From the NCBI GenBank assembly GCA_025667525.1, contig CM046880.1:593129895-593193894 (forward strand): a stretch of 64,000 nucleotides of DNA. The letters run 5' to 3'. Source of the DNA: Glebionis coronaria (Eukaryota > Streptophyta > Magnoliopsida > Asterales > Asteraceae). Shown piece after piece: positions 53,890 to 63,890 of the stretch. The position numbers and the translations under genes were made by a program. The notes beneath the pieces were generated by a model. The model had not been told where the DNA came from, searched no databases, and saw only the letters and a list, made by a program, of their open reading frames with translations. The number at the start of each line of letters is the position of its first letter. Position 1 is the stretch's first letter.

Positions 53890-54785
53890 AGATAAAAAAT
53901 GCATGAAGAATTTACTGATGTTTCGCGTTTTAAAGTGTGAGCTTGAGACTATTTCACGGGTTTTTATTGATATATAAGTGAAGACGTAAGACGTTTGAGC
54001 GGATTAGTAGAAGGCGGAAAAGTGAAAGCTGTAATGAGTAAACCGGATTGAGAAACCAAATGCAACTGATATTTGCAATATGATGTATCTTTCTTTGTGA
54101 GTTATTAGGTGTGTTTGTTTCTTTGCTACTTATTAAACCGGATGCCTGCTAGTAGTCCTGCATTAGCTGAAAGGGTCGCTTCAGCTGGCTCCATATCACC
54201 AGTGGTATGTACACCTTGATAATGCTAAACAAAAGGCGTGTTAATGCATCATTACTATTCAGTTACTTCGTGGAATTGATTTCCTAGGATCGACTCTTTC
54301 GCATCATAATTGTTCACAAAGAGAGTGCTTTAAATGTCCATTTTCTATTATCACCAATACTACTCGCTTGGCGCATATGGAAACATATATTTTAGCATCG
54401 ACAAAATATTGCTCATTTGTGACTTGAGAGGACCTTTACAGAAAAAGTCTTATCCAAAACGTCAATGAATAAGCATTAGATATGAGGGCGGTTAAGCTTG
54501 CTTCCGCTTGGGCTGTTTCACCGTGGCTAAACTACAGGCCTCGACATGTCGAAGACATGAGCCAAAAACCAGTGGCGGAGCTGGGGAGCATCCCTTCGTG
54601 CCTTTGATATGCTCCGCCAGTGCCAAAAACCTAGACGTAGACTAAAAATAATGAAAGAACCAGCTTATTGCCTAATGTGCTCTTATCCCTTGGTGTCAAA
54701 AGGTTAGTTAACAAATGTTTCACTAGAAAATAGAAATGAATAATTCAAACGTTCCAAATATCTAGGTGAAATTAAAAAATCAAAT
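53890..54785. other. Spacer, unit B
   Basis: Colinear with 19560-20490. The second tRNA-Met seen in unit A is absent here apart from flanks. It contains the 53-bp hAT micro-element. Confidence 0.5.
54570..54622. mobile_element. 53-bp hAT-like micro-element, unit B
   Basis: CAGTGGCGGAGC...GCTCCGCCAGTG with a perfect 8-bp target duplication CCAAAAAC (54562-54569, 54623-54630). It shares termini with the 298-bp MITE at 20516. Confidence 0.88.
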
Positions 54786-54791
54786 TAAATA

Positions 54792-54865
54792 GGCCTATTA
54801 GCTCAGCTGGTTAGAGCGTCGTGCTAATAACGCGAAGGTCGCAGGTTCGAGACCTGCATGGGCCA
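54792..54865 (+). tRNA. tRNA-Ile(AAT), unit B copy 2
   Basis: Identical in sequence to the 74-nt tRNA-Ile at 21002-21075, with intact A and B boxes and acceptor pairing. Confidence 0.96.
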
Positions 54866-54908
54866 TTTCTTTTTATTACTTTTACAAGTTTTATCTGTAG
54901 AAAAACAA

Positions 54909-54953
54909 GCTGTTAGGACTCGAACCTGGGACTCCTAGCCAGAGTAGGAGCCG
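54909..54953 (-). other. tRNA-like 3' half, unit B
   Basis: Copy of 21119-21163 (minus-strand AGGTTCGAGTCCTAACAGC). No 5' half. Confidence 0.3.
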
Positions 54954-55097
54954 TAAAATACAATCAAAACGAGACATAGTGATTTAGCACCAGTTGTTCT
55001 GAAGGCTCGGCCATTCTGGTGGCGCGTTGCTTATTGCTGAACTATAAGTTTTAATCTCATATTACATCTTTGTTCAACTGAATCAGTTTGCCTAAAT

Positions 55098-55440
55098 CTT
55101 TTCAGGTCATTTATTTGGAGCCTCAAGTTTACGATATTAATAAGAATGTTTTCAGAATATGGTTAAACAACTTACGGGTTCACCTTCACAAGAACCATTG
55201 CTTTCTAGACCAGCATATAATGCCATTAAGTCACTTAGTTTGAGGCTGCAATGTAATCGACTGCCACCATTGGCACCTATCAGTTTAAATAAACCAGCAA
55301 TGATGGAGCTTCCATAAATACAACCACAAGAGCCTGCTGAGTCACCTATATCTGCACATATGTGTTACCTCAAAAATGGAGATCCGGTAACTTTTATGAA
55401 CGTGGAGTGGGATATTTTTGACGAAATAATGTCTTATTAG
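55098..55440 (+). pseudogene. Zinc-knuckle protein fragment, unit B copy 2
   Basis: Colinear with 21313-21678 but has lost the SRDCPNVPNF segment by a small deletion (GATATTTTTGACGAAATAATG). Confidence 0.5.
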
Positions 55441-55834
55441 ATAATCATGCTACATAACTATGCGTTTTGTGGTAAACAATCTTGTATCACACTTTTCACA
55501 AGACCCCTCACACGATGTAATATAGTAAATTGACACAGAAAGGCATCGTCTCTAGCTTGAGATTAATCAGAGCTAACTCACCAAGCCATGGCTACATAGT
55601 CCTCTGGGCTCTCACACGCATTGCCAATACCTTTTATCATGTTAAATTAGCTTCGGCTTGTGATAATCACACGTGCATTAATTGTATGCACCCTTCCTAA
55701 ACACGATTCAATATTGATTTAGAGATAATACAACTGTTGCTTATTTTGTTTCGACGAAAAAACAGCATTTATAACTACCCACTCATATAAGAAAAAAAAA
55801 GTTTTGACTACAAATCGTAGGACTTTACCCTAAT

Positions 55835-55975
55835 GAAAGGGTGTCCTTCCAAAAATTCTCGATGGCTAAGGCAGAACCAAAGCCAAGGAGGGGGTTTGGA
55901 AATAGTTTTCAACCAGCAATTGACGCGCCTCGGTTATTACCTCATTAGCTGCGTCATTGCCCCAAGCGCAAAGAT
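55835..55975 (-). ncRNA. U4: U4 snRNA, unit B minus strand
   Basis: The minus strand from 55975 starts ATCTTTGCGCTTGGGGCAAT, continues colinearly with the other U4 genes (GGTAATAACCGAGGCGCG) and ends with AATTTTTGG and a short hairpin. This copy keeps the consensus Sm site that the unit A minus-strand copy has lost. Confidence 0.93.
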
Positions 55976-56000
55976 ACTTTTAACTGTAACCCAACCCCTT

Positions 56001-56053
56001 GTTTTATACACTTCACCTACTCTTCATCTTACATCCTGTGTTCGATGTGGGAT
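56001..56053 (-). promoter_or_regulatory. Pol II-type snRNA promoter of U4, unit B minus strand
   Basis: CGATGTGGGAT (56043-56053) and GTTTTATA (56001-56008) are reverse complements of the upstream element and a TATA box with a changed last base, 34 bp apart. A second degenerate element, CAATGTGGGAT, occurs at about 56116. Confidence 0.9.
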
Positions 56054-56401
56054 CAGTTGCGAATGGCAACTTTCAAACAATTGACATCCTCTCAACGCTT
56101 TTCTACCCTCCACCAATGTGGGATCAGTGCATATATGAATGATTTCATAATATGGAATTATGGAGTGCTGCCATTATACTTTGAATATTTGGAAGGGGTT
56201 TATATCACTACTAGCAAGATGGATGATACTTGTCAAATTTTTATGTCACATGAATGCCAGAAGCCAAATTCTCAATGTCGATTATGTTGAATACGAGGGT
56301 TCCAAGATTATCTTGTTGAAGTACCCAATCTTGGAGCTCCTTGGTTTAACTTAAATATTAGCCACTAGTAGTAATCTATGCTAAGGAAAGTTGGTTAAGG
56401 A

Positions 56402-56993
56402 ACCGAGCGGGTTTTGTGAGCCAAGGGTGCACCGACTCGTTATCCTTACACTGTCAAGAGCGAGAAGTATTCACAGCTCTATGAATCAAGCCTAACGCAA
56501 TGTCCTCTACTCTAGGAACCAGGAAGCCCAAGCCTTCGCTCAAACCTCATGGTCCAACTCTTGACTTGGAACGGGCAAGCCAGTGATTGCAACGACTTGA
56601 CTCCACCGGCAAGGTTCAATCAATGCCGCTGCATGCTCCCCGCCTAAAGGTGCAAACTTCCGAATATGCTTATACCTTTCACCAGATAAACCAAAAGGGT
56701 CAGAAAACAGTCAATACAGAGAACTAAAAGTACCTGAACTCTCGTAAAAACAATACAGTTCAAAAGGATAACTAAACGGACACAAATCATGACGCCCAGA
56801 ACCCTTGAACCTGCAAGGGGCCTACTTCTGGTGTAAGCATGACTAGTTCCCTCTTGTTAAAGGGTAGGCATATAAGATTACACATATATCAACGTCTTCC
56901 AACGACTTGAGACTACCAGCTTGGTTCTCAATCAACGTCCAACCCACTTTAATACACTCACTCGAGTAACAAGCTAGCGTTACTAAAGTCAGC
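56402..56993 (-). pseudogene. Split 7SL RNA, unit B minus strand
   Basis: The promoter is good (upstream element rc 57049-57059, TATATA 57017-57022, 26 bp apart). The 5' domain (56993-56899) is mutated (GCTGACTTTAGTAACGC). A 263-bp unrelated spacer (56636-56898) follows, then the 3' domain (56635-56402). About 35 bp of 7SL is present on both sides of the spacer in diverged form, so two different 7SL copies appear to have been joined. Confidence 0.85.
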
Positions 56994-57255
56994 ATACATT
57001 CCAATTTCAGAGGGTCTATATAAACAGATGATAAGTTTTTTTCCTAAGCGATGTGGGATATAAGCAAGAGCTTCTGGTTTTCCTTTACCTCTGCCAGCTA
57101 ATGGATTTTCTTCTTCTTCGACCAACATTTATGTAAGTAGAATTTTTCTAATATATTGTTTATACAATCCGACATTGTGGCACATTTAGAATTGCTTGTT
57201 CTCTCGTATACGGAACATGTAGTGGCCATGGATCTAACGATTCTTTGTTTGCTTA

Positions 57256-58220
57256 CGAGCTTATTGAAATATTGATAAGCTCGTAAGCTCATTTTTCAGT
57301 GCTTTGAGCCTATCCACCTGAGTTTTCAGTCTTCAACTAATAATACAGTACCTTCAAATTATTTCATTTCCAATTTACAAATTTGAGTTTTCATTAAGAT
57401 TTCACAGCATTTTACAAAGATATTTTGGATTATCAAGTATCCACGACGCACATATGTGACCACATGTGTAGGCGATAAAATGTTAATGCATCATTACTGT
57501 TTCAAGAGGAAATGCAAATCGTTATGGTCAATTTGTAAGTTTATAAAACAAGCAATGATTCTTTGACAAAAAGTGCAATGGATTCCCCGCGATCAACAAT
57601 AATCATAGATACAAATGACAGTTTCAGGTGGAACGCGGTTTAATATCTAATGATGTATCTCAGTTCACCCTAAAGATGATGTACCTTTTCTTTAACTTTT
57701 TGCAAAGCGAACTCACACACCTACTGATTCCGCAACCACTTGGTTGATAGAGCAAGTGTGATGCACCTTGATAATGCTAAACAAAAGGCTTGTTAATGCA
57801 TCATTACTGTTCAGTCACTTTGGGGAATTGCTTTCCTAGGATTGACTCTTTCGCATTATAATTATTCACAAAGAGAGTGCTTTGAAGGTCCATTTTCTAT
57901 TACAACCCCCAAACATATATGAATACAACTTTCTTCTGTTTTATGTATCAATTCTGTGAATAATCATGCTTTAATATATGTGCACCGCTCTTATGCTAGA
58001 TGATGATGGTATGATGCATACAGGGTTGGACACTTTTATGGAAGTCGGTCCTGAGGGAGGAATTTAGAGGCCTTATAGTAGGCACGGACTGCCTTGCCAC
58101 AATATACATAGTAGATGCAAGTTAATAATTCACTTTAGAGTCCCACAATTCAAGCATTTGTTTTCAACTATAATCTTAGCTCAAAATTCTAATATAAATA
58201 TTGATATTATATTATGATTA
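57256..58220. other. Sequence after unit B
   Basis: Bases 57766-57905 repeat the segment at 19905-20060 in direct orientation. No gene recognised. Confidence 0.45.
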
Positions 58221-58224
58221 AGAA

Positions 58225-58379
58225 CTAGGATTAGTTAAAACTCAGACCATTGGTCAAGTGCATAAAAAAATACTATAGCGGTAAATAAGCTTTGTGCTCA
58301 ATGCTTTTAAACTTGTGTAGCTTGATCAATATATACAACTTTCCTCATTCTCAACTTTCATATTCAAGCGATGTGGGAT
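58225..58379 (-). ncRNA. Short U5-derived snRNA-like locus with intact promoter
   Basis: The upstream element ATCCCACATCG (rc 58369-58379) and a TATATAT box (58329-58335) stand 33 bp apart, as for Pol II snRNA genes. The expected RNA from about 58304 starts AGCATTGAGCACAAAGC, matching the 5' stem of U5, then departs before loop I. About 35 nt on comes an Sm-like TATTTTTTTATG (near 58262-58273) and a small hairpin GACC-AAT-GGTC (58246-58256), then AGTTTTAA resembling a 3' box. It could be a U5 pseudogene or a short Sm-class RNA of about 65 nt. Confidence 0.45.
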
Positions 58380-58499
58380 AAACCAACACCCACTGATCCT
58401 TAGACCCAAACCCTTCATTTCCAGTTTTGCAAAATTATTTAAGAGTAACATGAACATCAATATAGTAAACAAGTGATTATTTGCACTCGCTCTCCAAAA

Positions 58500-58920
58500 G
58501 TGTGCACTAAAGTTATCTACCTGATATCAGTATCGACCACAGGTGGCGTTGAGGAAATGCAGTACTTATCGTAAGTATTTAAAACTCATTTATGCTAGAG
58601 GTACTAGTTAACTTACTGTATTACTTATTGATGGGTTGATTTGGATTGTGAAACGGGTCAAATATACATTTTCAACTAAAAGGGAAATGTTTCAAATCTG
58701 CCAAACGGCCGAACAGGTGAAAGTTGTCCAAAAGTTTTGCATACATGGCCAACTCAAGTTATTTATAAAGATTTTCAGAAATCAACAAAACCTGCGTTGG
58801 CTCGTTTTCACCCATACTAAAATGTTGCGTTTACCAGGCCGGTTTTAACCATTATATACCCGGATCTGCCCATATTGCCACCTCTTAATTATGTGATGAC
58901 CCTAATACTATCTTTAAAAC
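58500..58920 (-). repeat. Inverted copy of 48186-48600
   Basis: For example aaatgcagtacttatcgtaag here is the reverse complement of the sequence near 48440, and accggttttaaccattatata matches near 48255 inverted. No gene recognised. Confidence 0.8.
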
Positions 58921-59204
58921 CGTGGTGGATCTAACCAGCAGACAACAGACAACTCAGATGTACCAAGAAAGATGTAAGGACCCCCGTAACCCGCTGATGA
59001 CACCAAAAGTAGAATCAAAGCTGCTCCTGAGCGGTTCTTTGCCCGTAAAGGTAATAAGTAGCAATATGACTTTAATATGTTGATCTTCTGGTAAGTTTGC
59101 TCCTTCCTCTTAACTAGTAACCTTTAACCCCCAAAATATTCGTGTAGATATAAGATTTGAGGCTGTTCATCCTGAAGGACTTTAGTCTTGAGGCTGTTCA
59201 TCCT

Positions 59205-59575
59205 GAAGGTTTTTTTTCGCGGAGTACTGAAAAGGGTTTGGTAGTGAAAAACTGGGCACCACAAACGGCCAATACTTAATCATGACTTGGTGGGTGGATT
59301 TGTGAGTCATTGTGAATGGAACTTGTCACTTGAAGGTTGCTGTGGTGACATGGCCTTTGTATGCTGAAGATGAATAGGGTGTTTTTGGTTTAGGAAATAA
59401 AGGTAGCACTAAGGTCAAAAATGTCAGCTGATGACTATGTGACAGCAGAGGCAGTGGAGGAAACTATGACGAAATTGATGGAATGTGAGGAAAGCAGAGT
59501 GTTGAGAGAACGGGTTAGTGTTTAAGGGCAAAGGCTGCAGTTGGGGACCGCGACTCCTCTCGTACTGACTTCTTT
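59205..59575 (+). pseudogene. UDP-glycosyltransferase C-terminal fragment, third copy
   Basis: Plus-strand pieces read EKGLVVKNWAPQ (PSPG start), GGFVSHCEWNLSLEGCCG (the HCGWNS motif with G changed to E), then WPLYAEDE and MSADDYVTAEAVEETMTKLM with ESRVLRERV. The pieces are in different frames with stops between. It carries more of the PSPG box than the other copies. It is inverted together with U5 relative to units A and B. Confidence 0.82.
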
Positions 59576-59872
59576 GCTAGTGATGGACCGACGTCAGGGC
59601 AACCTTGACTTGGTGCCTTTCCTCGAGGGTTAAAGGTTTCTTGATGTTGAAACACATGTGGGGTTCAAGATGAGAATTTCAAACTTTACCTCACGAGGTT
59701 GTAAGTTTTAGATACAACTAAAGTGGCTTAAATCTTATAAAAGAACTGCGTCAAGCATACCGCGCCATCCAAGTCTTAGAGCCATGCTTTAACATCACAC
59801 ATAACTCAAAAAGATCAAGCTAAAGTTGTATAAACAAGGATAGCTACAAAGTTTCAAAACTAAATATTGGTT

Positions 59873-59997
59873 GGAGCTCTTTGATAAAGAAGAGGCTCTC
59901 CAAAAGTAGGCGTATGCCTCTTTATATGTCGAGCACACGGTATTCTTTAGTAAAAGGCGAAAGAATAGTTCGCTTTGTGCTCAACACATGGCTACGT
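59873..59997 (-). ncRNA. U5: U5 snRNA, third (inverted) copy
   Basis: The minus strand from 59997 reads ACGTAGCCATGTGTTGAGCA, then the U5 stem, loop I CGCCTTTTACTAAAGA, and GGCATACGCCTACTTTTGGA. The Sm site is CTTTTGGAG rather than ATTTTTGGAG. The 3' hairpin GAGCCTCTTCTTTATCAAAGAGCTC still folds. The 3' box is degenerate (CAATATTTAGTTTTG). Promoter elements are intact. Possibly functional, but less likely than the other two copies. Confidence 0.88.
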
Positions 59998-60023
59998 GAA
60001 ATTAACTATCCAAGCTGCCTTTG

Positions 60024-60076
60024 TTTATATAGCAACTTCCCCTCCTTTTGTTTACACTAGCTAGCCGATGTGGGAT
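60024..60076 (-). promoter_or_regulatory. Pol II-type snRNA promoter of the third U5
   Basis: CGATGTGGGAT (60066-60076) and TTTATATA (60024-60031) are the reverse complements of the upstream element and TATA box, 34 bp apart. Confidence 0.9.
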
Positions 60077-60079
60077 AAC

Positions 60080-61020
60080 TCTTTAAATAGCTATGATCAA
60101 AAATGCAGAAAAGCAAATCATGTCTACAATAAGAGGATTGAAAATAAATTATGCGTTTTTAAAATAAATAATCAAATAATCACTTATTACAAAACGTGGT
60201 TTTGAAATATAATGTTTGTGTTTGATTATTTTGTTTGATATTTGACAAATTAAAATAATTAATAATTTAACTTGTCAAATTACTAAAACAGACATATTAT
60301 ATATTATTAACATTCAAACTTACATGACAAAATATTTTATATAGTAACATGTTATTTGTATAGATAATTTTAAACTTCTTAAAATAAAATTGTATACTTT
60401 TTTCAGATTAAACAAGTGTCAATTTTTTTTAATAAAACAATCATTTAAATAAAAAAATTCATTTGTGTGGAATTCACATAACAATGTCACTGATCAACAA
60501 AAGAAAAAAAAGCCAACGATCTACTTTTTACTATGTTAAAACACATGTAAAAAGAAACCATGGTAACACATGCTGCCATGAGTAATATGGTGATATACTT
60601 TTGACTTGAGTGTTCACCGTCTTCCCCACAATAAAACCTCAAACCAACTCAAAAACTTTCACAAATTAAACTCACTGTTATCTAAAAGTTTAACAAATAT
60701 GCCATTCATTGCCACCAACTCAAGCACTCAATTTGTTACCGTCAAAACAATTGGATCTGAAGAAGTAATGAAAATGATAAGGTTTGTATGAGGGTAGTGT
60801 AGTAATATTATATGGAAAAAACAATAAACCCATATGCGTTTTACAAAAAGCATGTACCCACATGCTTTTTCAAAACCACGTTATCAGTGGGTCAAAACGT
60901 GGAAAATTGATTTTCGACTGACTTTTGCCAAACACCATAGAATAGATTATTACGTTTTGAAATCGGAATAAGCAGTTAATCTGTGTCATAACGTGATCCC
61001 AAACACCCCCTAAGTTGGTC
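60080..61020. other. AT-rich spacer, possible MITE relic
   Basis: It ends CCCAAACACCCCCTAA (about 61000-61012), like a Harbinger/Tourist terminus, and has facing segments ACAAAACGTGGTTTTGAAAT (60189) and ATTACGTTTTGAAATC (60949). The opposite terminus was not found. No gene recognised. Confidence 0.35.
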
Positions 61021-61250
61021 AATCGATTATCTTAGATGCTCTTTCACTTCAGCATCTTGCAATCAATTATCATATACTTAAACAGTAGCATTGGGCCTTT
61101 GATAGCCAGAGATTGGGCTTATCAAACGTACAATCCAAACCCGAAAACAAAACTAGTTAAAAAAACTAACATATTTTTCCCAAATCAATAAAAACTCAAA
61201 ACCTCTTAGATTTTACAACAACCACACGCGCCACCACCCTCCTCCAAAAA

Positions 61251-61691
61251 AAATGACTGGAATCTCATCATGTCTATTCTCCCACTTAACCAAACAACCA
61301 ACACCTTTCGTCCGCCACCTCACACGTCGCCAAACCCTTACTACCACCCCGCGAGCCATTGTACCAAACTTTTTCTGATGAGCTTCAAAACGTACACCAC
61401 TAGAGCAAGTACTAATGATCATTATAATTATTTTGTTAATAGTATTTTTTACGTAGTGGGGATGGTTGGCATGTGCTGGATGAAGCCATGTGGCCCGAGT
61501 GGACAAGGTTGTTGGAGCGTTTGTACGTGGGCGGTTATTTTGATAGGAATGTGGGGGAGGATGGGAGTGGGAGTTTGGGTGTTGAGTTGATTAAATTGAA
61601 ACAAAAGTCACTCCTTTCACAAACTCGATTTTGTGGTCGGATCATATTGACTCTTTTTGAAACCCGTTTAAATTCGTCGGGTTTGAGGTGA
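61251..61691 (+). pseudogene. Possible two-exon gene fragment of unknown identity
   Basis: A first frame from ATG 61251 gives a 41-residue, Ser/Thr/Arg-rich, transit-peptide-like sequence ending PRAIVPNFF before a stop. After about 90 bp of AT-rich sequence a second frame reads LDEAMWPEWTRLLERLYVGG then YFDRNVGEDGSGSLGVELIK before running into low-complexity sequence. Codon-like GC content is higher than the surroundings. The two pieces could be exons of a small organelle-targeted protein. I do not recognise the family. Confidence 0.35.
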
Positions 61692-61832
61692 TTCGGGTTA
61701 ACTCGGTTCTCTAAATTCGGTCGAGTTTTAATTTTTTCATGTTTTTTTTAAATATGTAAATTTTATGTATTTACGGCGGAATTTTATATTTACATGTTAT
61801 ATTGGTTGGTAAATAATTTAGAGTAGTGAGAA

Positions 61833-61992
61833 ATAGACCTACTACATAGACCTACAAATAGGTCTACTCCATTCATTATTTGACAGGTGTAATACACTAA
61901 TTCTCTCTCATCATTAACCACCAATCAACTTTTTATCTCTACCAATCACATTTGTAGGTCTATCATTAGGTCTAGTAGTTAGGCCTACTAAT
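61833..61992. mobile_element. Short MITE-like inverted repeat (TAGACCTACTA)
   Basis: AATAGACCTACTACATAGAC at the left and TTTGTAGGTCTATCATTAGG at the right form inverted arms of about 28 bp around about 100 bp. No clear target duplication was identified. Confidence 0.55.
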
Positions 61993-62159
61993 CATTTTTG
62001 AATAATTTATATGTGTAACAGTTTTTATGATTTTTATATATAATTTTTGTTAATAGTTAAAGAAATTTAGTAATCGGGTTAACCCGAATTGACCCGGGTT
62101 GACCTAGATCCGGTGACTCGATCGAGTCGATTTAAAAAACGGTTTTCAAAACATTGGTT

Positions 62160-63890
62160 GGTTTCTGTGGTTTTAGTAGGCTTAACTTACACATTCACTC
62201 ATTTTGAGCGTATTTTAAAGAATACTTAATTGCATAAATAAACTATTATCTCCATCTCATATTAAGTGTCTACAATGGAATATTTTAAGTCTATTGAACT
62301 TTTACCATAAATATTTATATTTATGTTATATAATACTTGATAACGTTATATGAATAAAATTTGGTTATCAAAGGTATTTCAAATGATATAATTTTTATAA
62401 AATAGTATGTAACACAAATAAAGATATTTATGGTCAAACTTAGATAAGAAAGACTAAAAATAGAAAAAAATGAACACTTATTATGGGATTCGGAGGGAGT
62501 ATATAGTTTGTCGGGTTTAACAAAATTGGACTCTGGAATTTTTTTTATAACAAATCTCATCTTTTTGATTTTGACCCAAATCAGGTTTGATCTCTTGACC
62601 ACTAGTCCCGTTAAGGAATAAGCATGATATTGAACTAGTGTCAAGGGAACAAACCCGATATGAACTTATTGGTTAAGAGACCAAACCCGATATGGGTAAA
62701 AAACCATGAGGATATGATATGTTAGAAAAACTTTTATGAACTAATTTCCTTAAATCAGACAAACTACATGGACGTTTAATGTAATTAACTCTTTCAAAAA
62801 ACTAATATTCCTCATTTTATATAAGACAATACAAGGTAAGAAGTGTCAACACTAATACAATCACTTAAACAAATAGATTACACATCATTAAATATATTTT
62901 GTTATTAATTGAGTGCTTTAGTAAAAAGTAATAGTCACACATAACGCAAATCTCTAGGGTTTTTTTAGAAAATTCACTGGTACACACTTTCAAAATAATA
63001 TAATAGAGTCTAAACTAGTTATAGAATGTTCATATAATAGCCCACTTACAAAGCGTGTAGAACTTTATTTACAATTAGGTTTAATATAAATGGGGATGCT
63101 TTCTCACACAACACGTTTAGTTCATATAAAAAAGTGTAAGGTAGTGGCCCCCCTTTCACAGACTCAGTTTCTGGTTTTGGTTGGTTTTGAACTTCTGATA
63201 TTTTCGGCTGGTGAACTTAGCTTAGTTTTTACATTCGCACATTTTTAGATTTTAAAGAATACTTTACTGCATAAATAGTCCATGTGGTTTGTCGGATTTA
63301 ACGAAATTGATATCTATAAACTTTTTTAACATATTATCTCCTTGTGATTTTGACCCGTATCATGTTTGATCTTTTGACCACTAATCCCGTTAGGGACTAA
63401 GCCCGATATTGAACAAGTGTTAATGGACTAATGTTAATGGACCAAACTCGATACGGACTTAGTGTTCAAGGAACCAAATTCGATATGGGTCAAAAACCAT
63501 GGAGAGATGATCCGTTATGAAAATATGGACAAACTACATGGACGTTTTATGCGATTAACTACTTAAAAAACTATCATATTTCTCATGATATGTAAGACAA
63601 GACACCATAAGAAGCGTCAAAACTAATACAATCAATTAAGACAAATAGATTACACATCACTAAATGATTTTTTTATTAAATGGGTGCTTAAGTAAAAAGT
63701 AAAAGTCATACACAATAAAAATCTCTAGGACTTTTTTAGAAAAGTCATTAGTACATACTTTCGAAATACCAGTATTAGAGAGTCTAAACTAGTTATAGAA
63801 TGTTTATATAATAATTCACTTTGAAAGCTTGTAGAACTTTATTTACAATCAAGAATAATATAAATGGGATGCTTTCTCATATAACCAAGA
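62160..63890. repeat. Diverged direct duplication (62160-63110 and 63185-63890)
   Basis: Both copies run in the same order through gtcgg(g/a)tttaac(a/g)aaattg, ttttgaccca.atcaggtttgatct, gacaaactacatggacg, gtctaaactagttatagaatgtt and aatataaatggg.atgctttctca, with many substitutions and indels. No coding frame is conserved. The 107-residue minus frame at 62321-62644 has no domain. Confidence 0.8.

Larger units (their letters stand above)
23959..57255 (+). repeat. Segmental duplication unit B (with about 15 kb of inserted retroelements)
   Basis: Direct tandem copy of unit A. The left end begins inside the LARD LTR, with one additional about 74-bp LTR repeat unit. The right end matches 23385. 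Insertions after duplication are 24422-37541 and 38380-40286. Other differences are extra blocks at about 46500-46970, 47975-48775 and 49757-50580. Confidence 0.88.

Noticed and set aside
12128..60076. U1, U6, U3, U11, U4atac or U6atac genes in the cluster
   Set aside because: I looked for their conserved 5' ends and motifs near every upstream element and found none.
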